Assembly: GCA_040386335.1 (NCBI GenBank)
Contig: JAZKFT010000044.1
Span: forward strand, 1 to 64,000
Direction: 5' to 3'
Source of the DNA: JAZKFT01 sp040386335
GTDB taxonomy: Bacteria; Bacteroidota; Bacteroidia; Chitinophagales; Chitinophagaceae
Length of the DNA stretch: 64,000 nucleotides
Shown here in pieces: positions 1 through 8,597 of this stretch. The position numbers were made by a program, and so were the translations under genes. Numbering within the stretch: position 1 is the stretch's first letter; each line of letters begins with the position of its first letter. The notes under the pieces are model-generated. The model saw only the letters and a program-made list of their open reading frames with translations. It had not been told where the DNA came from and ran no database searches.

Positions 1-337
1 CCTACAAATTCATGGGGATTGCCACGTCGGGCAAGAACCCGATCTCGCAATACCGATAATTTTTGGTTCTTGCCGGTGGCAATCTCTAACCTTAGTCAGC
101 AGGTGATGATTTAATGCAGCCATCCCTACAAATTCATGGGGATTGCCACGTCGGGCAATGCCTGCTCCGCCCAAGCGGAGAACCCGATCTCGCAATACCG
201 ATACTTTTTGGTTCTTGCCCGTGGCAATCTCTAGACTTAGTCCGCAGGCAATGATGTAATGCAGTCATCCCTACATATTCGTGGGGATTGCCACGTCGGG
301 CAAGAACCCGATCTCGCAATACCGATAATTTTTTGGG
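1..337. repeat. tandem repeat, ~124-bp unit, about 2.5 copies
   Basis: Three copies of a unit beginning CCTACAAATTCATGGGGATT start at 1, 125 and 270. The second copy carries a 21-bp insertion (about 162-182, TGCCTGCTCCGCCCAAGCGG), so its period is 145 instead of 124. The third copy breaks off near 337 and the array runs off the left edge, so the real copy number is unknown. Short open frames inside it are only repeat translations. GGTTCTTGCC and GGCAAGAACC inside each unit can pair, so each unit could fold. Confidence 0.85.
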
Positions 338-352
338 TGCTACCGAAAGCGA

Positions 353-649
353 TTAACTATACTTCTCCGTTTTCTCATCCGCGGTAATATCACCGTTACT
401 CCTTATTTGTATCTGGGTGTTTAGTATCCATTCGTTACAGCCGCGGTTTTGCAGGTAGTTATTTACTGCATGAATCACCTGCATTACCTCGTCGTAGCTG
501 CCTTCTACTACCGTGGCAAACGGACCCACTTCATGTTTAATATTTTGTTGTTGTATAATGGCAATCGCCTCATCTACCCATTCGTATGGATGCCGGTCCT
601 GTACTATGGGAATGATCTGTAAGGAAGCATTGATGATATGACTGTGCAT
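353..649 (-). CDS. thiamine-binding protein, MTH1187/YkoF type (DUF77)
   Basis: 98 residues, full length for the small thiamine-binding (PF01910) family, whose ferredoxin-like fold binds thiamine or related pyrimidines in the cytoplasm. Visible family features are the N-terminal strand NASLQIIPI, the HEVGPFATVVEG segment in the middle (the usual 'y.v.pmgT.iEG' pattern) and a C-terminal strand TQIQIRSNG. There is no signal peptide. It stands alone at the left edge, so the ligand and pathway cannot be inferred from neighbours. ATG start at 649. Confidence 0.75.
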   Translation of the reverse strand: MHSHIINASLQIIPIVQDRHPYEWVDEAIAIIQQQNIKHEVGPFATVVEGSYDEVMQVIHAVNNYLQNRGCNEWILNTQIQIRSNGDITADEKTEKYS

Positions 650-688
650 AAAGTATAATCTATCTTTTTTGCGGCAAGATAAAGGCCT

Positions 689-1843
689 TTAATAAGAAAA
701 CTGAACACCACTCCGGATACGGCTTATTAAACTGAAATAAGACTGATCAATGATTCTCCTCACCACCTCATTCCGGTTTGGGGGCTGGGTATACCGGTTG
801 TTGATCATCCGCAAGTCTTCAGAAGTAAGTGCCCGCTGGTCGCCCCGGTAGGTGGCAGTGGAGTTGCTCCAATAATAGTCGCCGGGGAAATTGTCGTACA
901 GCAGGTTTCGGCCGGTGGCTACATCGTATATCCTGCATTCCAGCACACCGCGGTTGTTGATGTATTGAGTGGTGACATATACGGTAGCAGTTACGGTTGC
1001 ATAAACCGGCTGTGGCGGATCTGTTTTTGTTTGGCCGGTTTCCACCTGTTTGCTACGGTTAATGGTGTTTCGGTCGGTGCGCATATTCGCAAAATTGAAC
1101 GAACTGTAACGGAGATCCACTACACAATCTGGTTGTATGCGTTGCCTGTCGGCCTGTTCGGCAGTAAAAAACTTTACCGTGTTATAAGAACCCGCGTTCA
1201 GATCGTTGACCATTTTCCATTGCAGGTAATCGTTCTCAAAACCCCAGTAGTTCCAGCCCTGGTTGTAGTAATCTACCCTGTTCACCACTACTTTAATGGT
1301 CGCCAGTTCCTGGGCCTGCCGCATTTTGTCCGACACATCCATATAAGTGGCGTTCAGGCGATAGGCTTCAGTAAAAGCATCGTATGCTTTTTGGGCATCC
1401 GGTCGGGTGTTGTTAGCCAGGTATTCGATACCCATTTCATAATAATCTTTGGCCCCTGCATTCTTTGCATCCTGGATATCCTGGCTAAAATCCTTTGGTG
1501 CCGGTAAGGCGGTCAGCGCTGCGGGCGACTTTATAATCGCGTCTCTCAATTGCTGCATGATCTGCAGTTCGGTAATAATGCGTTTGTATTTTTCGCCGGG
1601 GCCCATTTGTACAGCAATATCCTCCACAGCCTGCGATTTGGTTTGGAGCATCCGGTCGTAATTCGTTCTTAAAGCCTGTTTTAAAGCTTCGTCGTTCGGG
1701 CTTTTGTTCAGTTTTTCAACGGTTTCCAGCACATCTTTGTCTTCCAGGGAGTAATACTTTGCCAGTTTGCCGGAAGGCCCGCAACTAATGTTGAAGCCAA
1801 TGAAGAGTGCGATGATGCAAAGAGAACAATACAGCTTTTGCAT
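689..1843 (-). CDS. uncharacterised lipoprotein
   Basis: The open frame begins at 1873, but the ATG at 1843 is the better start because it opens a lipoprotein signal (MQKLYCSLCIIALF..NISC); Cys21 would be lipidated. The mature protein (about 365 residues) begins CGPSGKLAKYYSLEDKDVLE, has helical, charged N-terminal segments with a TPR-like look (about residues 40-190), and a beta-rich C-terminal half (VYATVTATVYVTTQYI, then a GNLLYDNFPGDYYW-like segment). I recognise no named family. It lies 31 bp downstream of the frameshifted SRPBCC gene on the same strand and could be co-transcribed with it. Confidence 0.7.
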   Translation of the reverse strand: MQKLYCSLCIIALFIGFNISCGPSGKLAKYYSLEDKDVLETVEKLNKSPNDEALKQALRTNYDRMLQTKSQAVEDIAVQMGPGEKYKRIITELQIMQQLRDAIIKSPAALTALPAPKDFSQDIQDAKNAGAKDYYEMGIEYLANNTRPDAQKAYDAFTEAYRLNATYMDVSDKMRQAQELATIKVVVNRVDYYNQGWNYWGFENDYLQWKMVNDLNAGSYNTVKFFTAEQADRQRIQPDCVVDLRYSSFNFANMRTDRNTINRSKQVETGQTKTDPPQPVYATVTATVYVTTQYINNRGVLECRIYDVATGRNLLYDNFPGDYYWSNSTATYRGDQRALTSEDLRMINNRYTQPPNRNEVVRRIIDQSYFSLISRIRSGVQFSY

Positions 1844-1874
1844 AGTGGGTGTTTTATATTGAAGGTACTCCAAC

Positions 1875-2376
1875 TCAGGCTTTCAGAAAGTGGTTTTCTG
1901 CCAGCACCAGTTCGGCACCCAGTTTATTGGCCAGCCCTTCAGCACCCCATTTCATTACGATATCATGGTTCTATTTTAAAGGCTGGTTTAAGTAGCCAGC
2001 CCTGTTTATTCATCCAGGGTTTTATGGTATTAATATGCCAGTGATAGTTGAGTGTTGTAAGGTCACCATCCTGGTACATTTCCCCGCGGCCTTTACCGTC
2101 CAGTTCTCCAAAAGCCGTGCCGGCCGGTATATGGGGCTTTTCTATTTCATCTGACACCATATAAAAGGCAAGGGTATAGGGTAAAAAGCTTTTCCAGGTG
2201 TACGGCATCACTTTTCTGATATTGTTGGTACCGCCTTCTTTTATTGTTTCCACTTTTACCACTCCTTTCCACCAGTTGGGCCAATCTACCTGTTCGTGGA
2301 TAATATCCCACACCTCGTCAATACTGGCTTTTATTTGCCAGTTGGTGATAAAGCGGTAAGCATATGCTCTGTTCAT
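1875..2376 (-). pseudogene. SRPBCC (polyketide cyclase/START-like) protein, frameshifted near its 3' end
   Basis: From the ATG at 2376 the protein begins MNRAYAYRFITNWQI and has SRPBCC features: ASIDEVWDIIHEQVDWPNWW near the N-terminus, then a beta-rich ligand-binding fold. The frame stops at 1963, after KPAFKIEP. In the next frame, directly after KPAFK, the sequence continues NHDIVMKWGAEGLANKLGA..LVLAENHFLKA to a stop at 1875. The NHD..M..G.EGL ending is what relatives carry, so the gene has one extra base at about 1971-1977. It is either a recent frameshift that removes the last helix or a sequencing error. The GTTTTT-rich ORF extension upstream of 2376 has no coding look. Confidence 0.72.
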
Positions 2377-2610
2377 GGTATTATTTTTTAGGGTAGCAAA
2401 ACATACGGAATAAAGAAAGGGGATGGATTTTTTACCAACCGTCCCAAACCTGCTTAATTGCCATGGAAAGGAAGCCACATTTTTTTTCTTACAGCATAAG
2501 CGATATCTCTATTTTTGGAAAAATCCTGTGCTGACGTGGATTCTAAAGATTTTTTTGGAACGGCGCAGTAAATAGCATTTTCCAGGACCTATACCCCAAA
2601 ACCCGTATTT

Positions 2611-3360
2611 ATGTTTTTTGAGTACAGCTATGTGTATTATATCACCATCATCCTGCAGGCAATATGTGTGTTTCACTGCATAAAAAAGGGCAATCAGAAC
2701 AAGTGGGTATGGATCATCGTATTTGTTCCCTTTATTGGCTGCATCATCTATTTCTTCTCAGAGATTTTTACAAAAAAGCAAATGCAGCAGGTACAGCAAG
2801 GTGTCGGTTCGGTAATAGCTTCGGGCAGCACGGTCAAAAAGCTGGAAGACAGGCTCCGGTTTTCAGATTCATTTAATAACAAAATAATGCTGGCTGATGC
2901 CTATATGGGCGCGGGTCAGCTGGATAAGGCGATCGCCATGTACGAATCCTGCCTCTCGGGTGCTTTTACTGAGAACGAATTTGTACTTAACCAGCTCGTG
3001 ATTGCCTATTCAGAAAAAGGCTGGTATGAAGAAGTGCTGCCGATGGCTAAAAAGATATACAACTTGCCACAATTCACCCGTAGCCGCAGCCATATTTTGT
3101 ACGCCATAGCGCTGGAAAAATGCGGTTATACAGACCAGGCTGAAAAAGAATTCCAATTGATGAGGGGCCGTTTTTCTTTTTTTGAGGCCCGGTATCACTA
3201 CGGACTTTTATTGCAGAATAGCGGCCGCCAACAGGAAGCTGTGCAATTATTTACCCAAATTCTGGAAGAGAAGGAACAGCTTTCGTCAAGGGAACGCACT
3301 ACCAGCAGGGAGTGGTTTGCCCGGGCAAAGGGCGAATTGAAAAAAATGCAAAACGCGTAA
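2611..3360 (+). CDS. membrane protein with PLDc_N-type helices and TPR repeats
   Basis: 249 residues. Two N-terminal membrane helices (about 8-24 and 31-50) contain a motif like the cardiolipin synthase N-terminal domain (NKWVWIIVFVPFIGCIIYFF, PF13396). A cytoplasmic part of about 190 residues follows with TPR-like helix pairs (DAYMGAGQLDKAIAMYESCL; LNQLVIAYSEKGWYEEVLPM; ALEKCGYTDQAEKEFQLM; YGLLLQNSGRQQEAVQLF). No phospholipase catalytic HKD motif is present, so it is not a cardiolipin synthase. A scaffold or assembly role at the inner membrane is plausible but not shown. It is a single gene upstream of rho. Confidence 0.65.
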   Translation: MFFEYSYVYYITIILQAICVFHCIKKGNQNKWVWIIVFVPFIGCIIYFFSEIFTKKQMQQVQQGVGSVIASGSTVKKLEDRLRFSDSFNNKIMLADAYMGAGQLDKAIAMYESCLSGAFTENEFVLNQLVIAYSEKGWYEEVLPMAKKIYNLPQFTRSRSHILYAIALEKCGYTDQAEKEFQLMRGRFSFFEARYHYGLLLQNSGRQQEAVQLFTQILEEKEQLSSRERTTSREWFARAKGELKKMQNA

Positions 3361-3682
3361 GGCTTAACGCAGGACGCTTGACGCTTAATGACCCGGGGCT
3401 GATGGCTGCCTGCTAAACGGTCGGTGTGACAGTCACCATGTTTCGTGTTCAGTATCAGGCGTATAGCGTTCAGCGTTCAGCCTTTAGCGTATGGGCCTTT
3501 TCTGTTAAAAATTATTTTTTTGCCCTTTTTACAATGTTACTGTAACATTGCATCGGATTAACGCTGACCGCTCAATACATTTATCTGCTTTGTCAGCTCC
3601 TGTTTTTCCGCTCAACCGATTTATAATTCACACTATTTATTTTCCAACTGAGATAAGTGTTTTTCAACTTTAAGATTTTTGT
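3361..3682 (+). promoter_or_regulatory. rho upstream region with a perfect inverted repeat
   Basis: A 322-bp gene-free stretch. It holds degenerate repeated words of the GCGTTCAGCGTTCAG type (3370-3490) and an inverted repeat CAATGTTAC-T-GTAACATTG at 3532-3550 (9-bp arms, 1-nt spacer), 133 bp before the rho start codon. The short spacer suits a dimeric DNA-binding protein better than an RNA hairpin. Rho is autoregulated in several bacteria, but no regulator for this site is known to me. Confidence 0.5.
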
Positions 3683-5428
3683 ATGTACGACATTATGCAA
3701 CTGAACGAGATGCTCGTTCCTGAATTAATTGATATAGCTGAACAATTACGGGTTCCCAATCCAAAAAAATTAAACAAAACGGAATTGGTCAATAAGATTG
3801 TAGAAAAAGAAGCCATTATTGAAAAAGCATCAAAGCCATCGGCCAATGGGGATGAGAAAATTCGCCGCAAACGAATACCGAAGATTACGGAGCAGGTAAC
3901 CAGTTTTGAACCTGCATACACAGCTCCGGTACAAGCTCCTCCTCCTCCTGCCATACAGGTTACAGTTCCACCACCTCCTCCGGTTGAAGCAGCCCCTGCC
4001 GAAGCTGCAATCGAAAAGCCCATTCCCAAACGGGGCCGCAAACCAAAAGAATTCAGAGACGAGAGCAACGATAGTGATGGCAATATAGCCCCGGCCAAAG
4101 CCGCACCATTTACCGCTTCCGAAAGCCAGCCGCAGGGACCGCAGCAGAATATTTCTTCAGGCTACGACGACCCGGTTCCAAATGTACAGGCCGATGAAAA
4201 TGCTGCCACTACTACCGAAACCCCCGAGCAACAAAAAATTAACGCCCAACAGCGTTACCGCGATCTACCAAGGCCGCAACGTGAAAGGGAGCAGCCTGTT
4301 TTTAATATTGATTTCGACGGCATGATCCTTAGCGAAGGTGTGCTGGAAATGATGCCGGATGGTTATGGCTTTCTACGTTCATCAGATTATAACTACCTGT
4401 CGTCACCGGATGATGTGTATGTAAGCCCGAGCCAGATAAAACTATTTGGATTAAAAACCGGCGATACCGTTTATGGGTCAGTACGCCCTCCAAAAGAAGG
4501 TGAAAAATATTTTGCCTTGTTGAAGGTGGAAACAATCAATGGTAAAACCAGCGAAGAGGTACGCGACCGTATCCCCTTCGATTACCTGACGCCGCTTTTC
4601 CCTTTCGAAAAACTAAATTTGTTCGATCGCAGCGATAATTACAGCACCAGGATCATGGACCTGTTTACTCCAATCGGTAAAGGACAGCGCGGATTGATCG
4701 TAGCCCAGCCGAAAACCGGTAAGACCATGTTGCTGAAGGCTTTGGCCAATGCCATTGCTGCCAACCACCCCGAGTGTTACCTGATGATCGTATTGGTGGA
4801 TGAGCGCCCCGAGGAAGTAACCGATATGGAGCGCAGTGTAAATGCCGAAGTAATCGCCTCCACTTTTGATGAACCCGCCGAAAAGCACGTAAAAGTGAGC
4901 ACCATGGCGCTGCAAAAGGCCAAGCGCCTGGTAGAGTGCGGTCATGATGTAGTGATTCTGCTCGATTCCATTACCCGCCTGGCACGTGCCCACAATACCG
5001 TAGCTCCAAGCAGCGGTAAAGTATTGAGCGGCGGTGTGGAAGCTAATGCCATGCAAAAGCCGAAGCAATTTTTTGGTGCAGCCCGTAAAGTAGAGTTTGG
5101 CGGATCACTTACTATTATAGCCACTGCATTGATAGATACCGGTAGTAAAATGGATGAGGTGATCTTTGAAGAATTTAAAGGTACCGGCAACATGGAATTA
5201 CAGCTGGATCGCCGTTTGAGCAATAAACGCATTTTCCCTGCCATTGACCTGGTAGCATCCAGTACCCGCAGGGATGACCTGCTGTTGGATCGCGACGTAC
5301 TGCAGCGCATGAACCTGCTCCGCGTTTTCTTAAACGATATGAAAACCGAAGAAGCCATGACCGAACTGATGAAACGTATGAAAGGAACCAAAGACAATTA
5401 CGAGTTTTTGGCAAGTATGAGCAGGTAA
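3683..5428 (+). CDS. rho: transcription termination factor Rho
   Basis: 581 residues. Hexameric RNA-dependent ATPase that ends transcription. Domains in order: Rho N-terminal helical domain (about 5-45, LNEMLVPELIDIAEQLRV), a Pro/Ala/Gln-rich low-complexity insert (about 60-205), the cold-shock-like RNA-binding domain (about 212-290, GMILSEGVLEMMPDGYGFLR), and the RecA-like ATPase with Walker A AQPKTGKT (about 341-348), Walker B VVILLDSITRLARA (about 420) and the Q/R-loop region through LSGGVEANAMQKPKQFFGAA. E. coli Rho has about 420 residues; the extra length is the insert, common in Bacteroidota. The start MYDIMQLNE fits the family. A terminator follows at 5454. Confidence 0.97.
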   Translation: MYDIMQLNEMLVPELIDIAEQLRVPNPKKLNKTELVNKIVEKEAIIEKASKPSANGDEKIRRKRIPKITEQVTSFEPAYTAPVQAPPPPAIQVTVPPPPPVEAAPAEAAIEKPIPKRGRKPKEFRDESNDSDGNIAPAKAAPFTASESQPQGPQQNISSGYDDPVPNVQADENAATTTETPEQQKINAQQRYRDLPRPQREREQPVFNIDFDGMILSEGVLEMMPDGYGFLRSSDYNYLSSPDDVYVSPSQIKLFGLKTGDTVYGSVRPPKEGEKYFALLKVETINGKTSEEVRDRIPFDYLTPLFPFEKLNLFDRSDNYSTRIMDLFTPIGKGQRGLIVAQPKTGKTMLLKALANAIAANHPECYLMIVLVDERPEEVTDMERSVNAEVIASTFDEPAEKHVKVSTMALQKAKRLVECGHDVVILLDSITRLARAHNTVAPSSGKVLSGGVEANAMQKPKQFFGAARKVEFGGSLTIIATALIDTGSKMDEVIFEEFKGTGNMELQLDRRLSNKRIFPAIDLVASSTRRDDLLLDRDVLQRMNLLRVFLNDMKTEEAMTELMKRMKGTKDNYEFLASMSR

Positions 5429-5453
5429 TCAAGCATTGTATATTTTTCAAAGG

Positions 5454-5482
5454 ACCATCTTCCGTTTCGGAGATGGTTTTTT
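5454..5482 (+). terminator. intrinsic terminator after rho
   Basis: Arms ACCATC(T)TCCG and CGGAGATGGT around a TTT loop form a 10-bp stem with one bulged T. A run of six T (5477-5482) follows, 26 bp after the rho stop codon. Confidence 0.8.
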
Positions 5483-5567
5483 GCTTTCAGGTCATTTCGC
5501 CAGAAGTATTTGTGAGCCAGGCCGTTCATTTCCCGGTTTTATTTCCACATCAACCGTTTTCGGAATT

Positions 5568-5612
5568 GAAAAAGACAGCAACCCGTCTTTTTCGAAAAAA
5601 GATGCTGTTACA
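5568..5612 (+). promoter_or_regulatory. overlapping inverted repeats in the GH13 leader
   Basis: GAAAAAGAC (5568-5576) pairs perfectly with GTCTTTTTC (5585-5593), while the same right arm can instead pair with the following GAAAAAAGA, and ACAGCA near 5576-5581 can pair with TGCTGT near 5603. The alternatives are mutually exclusive, as in an attenuator, about 70-110 bp before the glucosidase start. No T-run follows, so regulation is only a possibility. Confidence 0.3.
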
Positions 5613-5678
5613 TTTAGAACAGCTATGCACTAGTATGCCCTCACACGATTGAATACCAAACCTAAAAACGTTGCTTGT

Positions 5679-7424
5679 ATGAAATATGTTTCTTTTCTGC
5701 CGTTACTCTTTTTGGTGTTTGCAGCCGTGGTTACCGTTTCATGTGCAGATAAAGCCGGTAAATCAACCAAGACTGTAAACGATTCCATACCCGGCCACGC
5801 CTGGTGGAAGGAAGCCATCGTATACCAGATTTATCCACGCAGTTTTAAAGACAGCGACGGAGATGGTGTGGGCGATTTAAAGGGTATCATTTCCAAACTG
5901 GATTATATAAAAAGTTTGGGCATCGATGCGGTTTGGCTCAATCCCATTTACAGTTCGCCTAACGACGATAATGGCTATGATGTAAGCGACTACCGCAACA
6001 TCATGAAAGATTTTGGAACCATGGAGGATTTTGATGCCCTGTTAAAAGGCATGCACGACCGCGGTATTAAACTGGTGATGGACCTGGTGGTAAACCATAG
6101 CAGCGACGAACACGAATGGTTTAAACAAAGCCGTAGCAGCCGCACCAGTCCTTATCGTGATTATTATCATTGGTGGAATGCAGAAAGAGGCAAGCCTGCC
6201 TATCGCTACAGTTTGTTCGATGTGAATCATGATGCCTGGAAATATGATTCGCTTACCAATGCGTATTACCTGCATTATTTTTCAAGAAAGCAGCCCGACT
6301 TAAATTGGGAGAATCCAAAACTCCGCCAGGAAGTGTATGATATTATGAAATATTGGGCCGATAAAGGCATTGATGGTTTCAGGCTGGATGCCTTCCAGTT
6401 TGCGGCCAAGGATACAAGCTTCCCTGCCTTTCCGGCTGGGTTCGAAAAGAACTTTATTCAGTATTATGCTATGGGTCCACACCTGCATGATTACCTCAAA
6501 GAAATGAACCAGCAGGTCTTAAGCAAATACGATATAATGAGTGTAGCTGAAGGTGCCGGCAACTCGTTTGAAGATGCTCATAACCTGGTAGACTCAGGAC
6601 GGAAGGAACTGGGAATGGCTTATGCTTTTGAAGCGGTGGATATTGCAAAAAGGAACGGTTATAGCTTGTTGCATTTTAAAGAGGTGTTCAGCCGCTGGGA
6701 TAGCGCTTTTGCCAAAGAGGGCTGGCTATCCATTTACCTGGCCAATCACGACCAGGCAAGACTGGTTAGTCGATTCGGGAACGACAGCCCGGCCTTCCGA
6801 GATCTGTCATCTAAAATGCTGACCACATTTATTTTGAGTATGCGGGGCACACCTTATTACTATTATGGCGATGAACTGGGCATGACCAATGCCGGGTTTG
6901 AAAAAATAGAAGATTACAACGATGTAGCCACGCTAAACGAATACCAGCATCAAAAAAATATCGGTGGCGACCTGGCCAAATTTATGCAGGAAATAAAATT
7001 TAGTTGCCGGGATAATGGCCGTACCCCGATGCAGTGGGATAGCAGCAATCACGCGGGTTTCACCAGCGGAAAGCCCTGGTTAAAACTGAATGCCAATTAT
7101 CAGTCGTTAAATGTATCGGCCCAGGAAAAAGACCCCAATAGTTGCCTTCACTATTTCCGGGAAATGGCAAAATTGAGAAAAGAAAGCCCTGCACTTGTTT
7201 ATGGAAAATACACCCTGCTGGATAAAGATAACCCGGATGTCTACGCCTATACGAGAGAGCTGAACGGCAAGAAATTGTTGGTGCTACTAAATTTTAAAGG
7301 CAAACCTGCAACGGCAAGTACAAGCGTGGACCTGAGCAAAGCAAAAATGGTGTTGAGCAATTACGCCACACCTTCCAGGGGAAATAGTTTACAGCCCTTT
7401 GAAGCCGCTATTTATGAGCTTTAA
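5679..7424 (+). CDS. GH13 alpha-glucosidase / alpha-amylase family lipoprotein
   Basis: About 581 residues from the ATG at 5679, chosen because it opens a lipoprotein signal (MKYVSFLPLLF..VTVSC, Cys about 23); an upstream in-frame ATG at 5649 would bury it. All four GH13 signatures are present: DLVVNHSSDEHEW, GFRLDAFQF (nucleophile Asp), VAEGAGN (acid/base Glu) and YLANHDQARL. YQIYPRSFKDSDGDGVGDLKG near the N-terminus and the NGRTPMQWD..AGFTSGKPW block match oligo-1,6-glucosidase / alpha-glucosidase or trehalose-synthase-type members. It probably trims alpha-linked gluco-oligosaccharides in the periplasm or at the cell surface. It is a single gene with no Sus transporter nearby, so the exact linkage specificity is open. 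Confidence 0.88.
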   Translation: MKYVSFLPLLFLVFAAVVTVSCADKAGKSTKTVNDSIPGHAWWKEAIVYQIYPRSFKDSDGDGVGDLKGIISKLDYIKSLGIDAVWLNPIYSSPNDDNGYDVSDYRNIMKDFGTMEDFDALLKGMHDRGIKLVMDLVVNHSSDEHEWFKQSRSSRTSPYRDYYHWWNAERGKPAYRYSLFDVNHDAWKYDSLTNAYYLHYFSRKQPDLNWENPKLRQEVYDIMKYWADKGIDGFRLDAFQFAAKDTSFPAFPAGFEKNFIQYYAMGPHLHDYLKEMNQQVLSKYDIMSVAEGAGNSFEDAHNLVDSGRKELGMAYAFEAVDIAKRNGYSLLHFKEVFSRWDSAFAKEGWLSIYLANHDQARLVSRFGNDSPAFRDLSSKMLTTFILSMRGTPYYYYGDELGMTNAGFEKIEDYNDVATLNEYQHQKNIGGDLAKFMQEIKFSCRDNGRTPMQWDSSNHAGFTSGKPWLKLNANYQSLNVSAQEKDPNSCLHYFREMAKLRKESPALVYGKYTLLDKDNPDVYAYTRELNGKKLLVLLNFKGKPATASTSVDLSKAKMVLSNYATPSRGNSLQPFEAAIYEL

Positions 7425-7470
7425 AGAGCCCGTGACTTGCTCATAAACTGTTCTAAAAAATCAGGCAGTC

Positions 7471-7520
7471 AAACAAAAAAAGGGCCGCCAAAAAAATTGA
7501 CGGCCTTCTATTTATTTTTC
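7471..7520. terminator. bidirectional terminator between GH13 gene and transketolase
   Basis: GGCCG (7483-7487) pairs with CGGCC (7501-7505), extended by AA/TT on both sides. An A-run precedes it (7475-7481) and T-rich sequence follows (CTATTTATTTTTC), so it can serve the two converging genes. Confidence 0.65.
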
Positions 7521-7533
7521 TAAGAACTCGTTC

Positions 7534-8373
7534 TTAATAATCGCCCAGTGTTTCGGGTAATTGAGCCAATGCTTTTGCCAGTTGTTCGTCGTTAGGTGCA
7601 ATTCCATGCCATTCGTGGCTTCCAACCATAAAATCAACACCAGCGCCCATCTCAGTTTTCATCAAAATAACCGTTGGTTTTCCGTTGCCCGTCATGGATT
7701 TAGCGGTTGCCAAAGCGGCCAGCACTTCATCCATATCATTCCCTTTTTCGAGGTGAACGATCTGCCAGCCAAAAACTTCAAATTTGGCAGCCAGGTCGCC
7801 GAGGAACATTACTTTATCAGTAGGGCCGTCAATTTGTTGTCCATTCCAGTCGATGGTAGCTATCAGGTTGTCCACTTTAAGGTGTGCAGCGCTCATAATG
7901 GCTTCCCAGTTCTGGCCTTCATCCAGTTCGCCATCTCCATGAAGGCTATAAACGATGCTGTCATCCCCATTATATTTTTTTGAGATGGCTGCGCCAATAG
8001 CCACGCTCATCCCCTGTCCAAGGGATCCGCTGGCAATCCGGATGCCAGGCAGGTGTTCATGCGTAGTCGGGTGGCCCTGCAACCTGCTGTTTAGCTTACG
8101 GAATGTTGCCAGTTCGGCCACATCAAAATAGCCGCTGCGAGCCAGGGCCGAATAAAATACCGGTGAGATATGGCCATTGCTTAAAAAGAAAAGATCCTGG
8201 CCCTTACCATCCATGTCGAACGGGACGGGTGTATGGTTCATTACTTTAAAATACAGGGCTGTAAAAAAATCGGTACAACCCAAAGAACCACCCGGGTGGC
8301 CGCTTTGTACGGCATGTACCATGCGAACAATATCTCTTCTTATCTGGCTGGCTGTTTCCGGAAGACTTGTCAT
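7534..8373 (-). CDS. transketolase, N-terminal (TPP-binding) subunit
   Basis: 279 residues from the ATG at 8373 (the longer frame would need a TTG at 8394). Thiamine-diphosphate-binding half of a split transketolase of the non-oxidative pentose phosphate pathway: AVQSGHPGGSLGCTDF near residue 25, the GHP..HEHLPGIRIASGSLGQG block, and the TPP/metal motif LHGDGELDEGQNWEA. Split transketolases normally have the C-terminal subunit gene immediately downstream. Here only the GH13 gene and a shared terminator follow, so the partner subunit must be elsewhere. Confidence 0.9.
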   Translation of the reverse strand: MTSLPETASQIRRDIVRMVHAVQSGHPGGSLGCTDFFTALYFKVMNHTPVPFDMDGKGQDLFFLSNGHISPVFYSALARSGYFDVAELATFRKLNSRLQGHPTTHEHLPGIRIASGSLGQGMSVAIGAAISKKYNGDDSIVYSLHGDGELDEGQNWEAIMSAAHLKVDNLIATIDWNGQQIDGPTDKVMFLGDLAAKFEVFGWQIVHLEKGNDMDEVLAALATAKSMTGNGKPTVILMKTEMGAGVDFMVGSHEWHGIAPNDEQLAKALAQLPETLGDY

Positions 8374-8597
8374 AACTTGATTATTTAGCCGCAAATCTAG
8401 TAGTTTGGATGTATCTTAGATACAGAACAAAAAAGAATAGTTAACACAATTTTGTAGATATCATCTTCAAGTTGTATTTTGCCGCTTCCTTAAAGCCAAA
8501 ACGCAAAAACCGAAATTAATTTTACCTAATTCTGTAAGGCTTATGATATTAATTCGACTCTGTCTTTCATTGAAGAATTTTCGGTAAAAAACTGTTT

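Noticed and set aside
1..337. Possible CRISPR array at the left edge
   Set aside because: The units are long (124 bp), nearly identical throughout and not split into short repeats with unique spacers. No cas gene is near.
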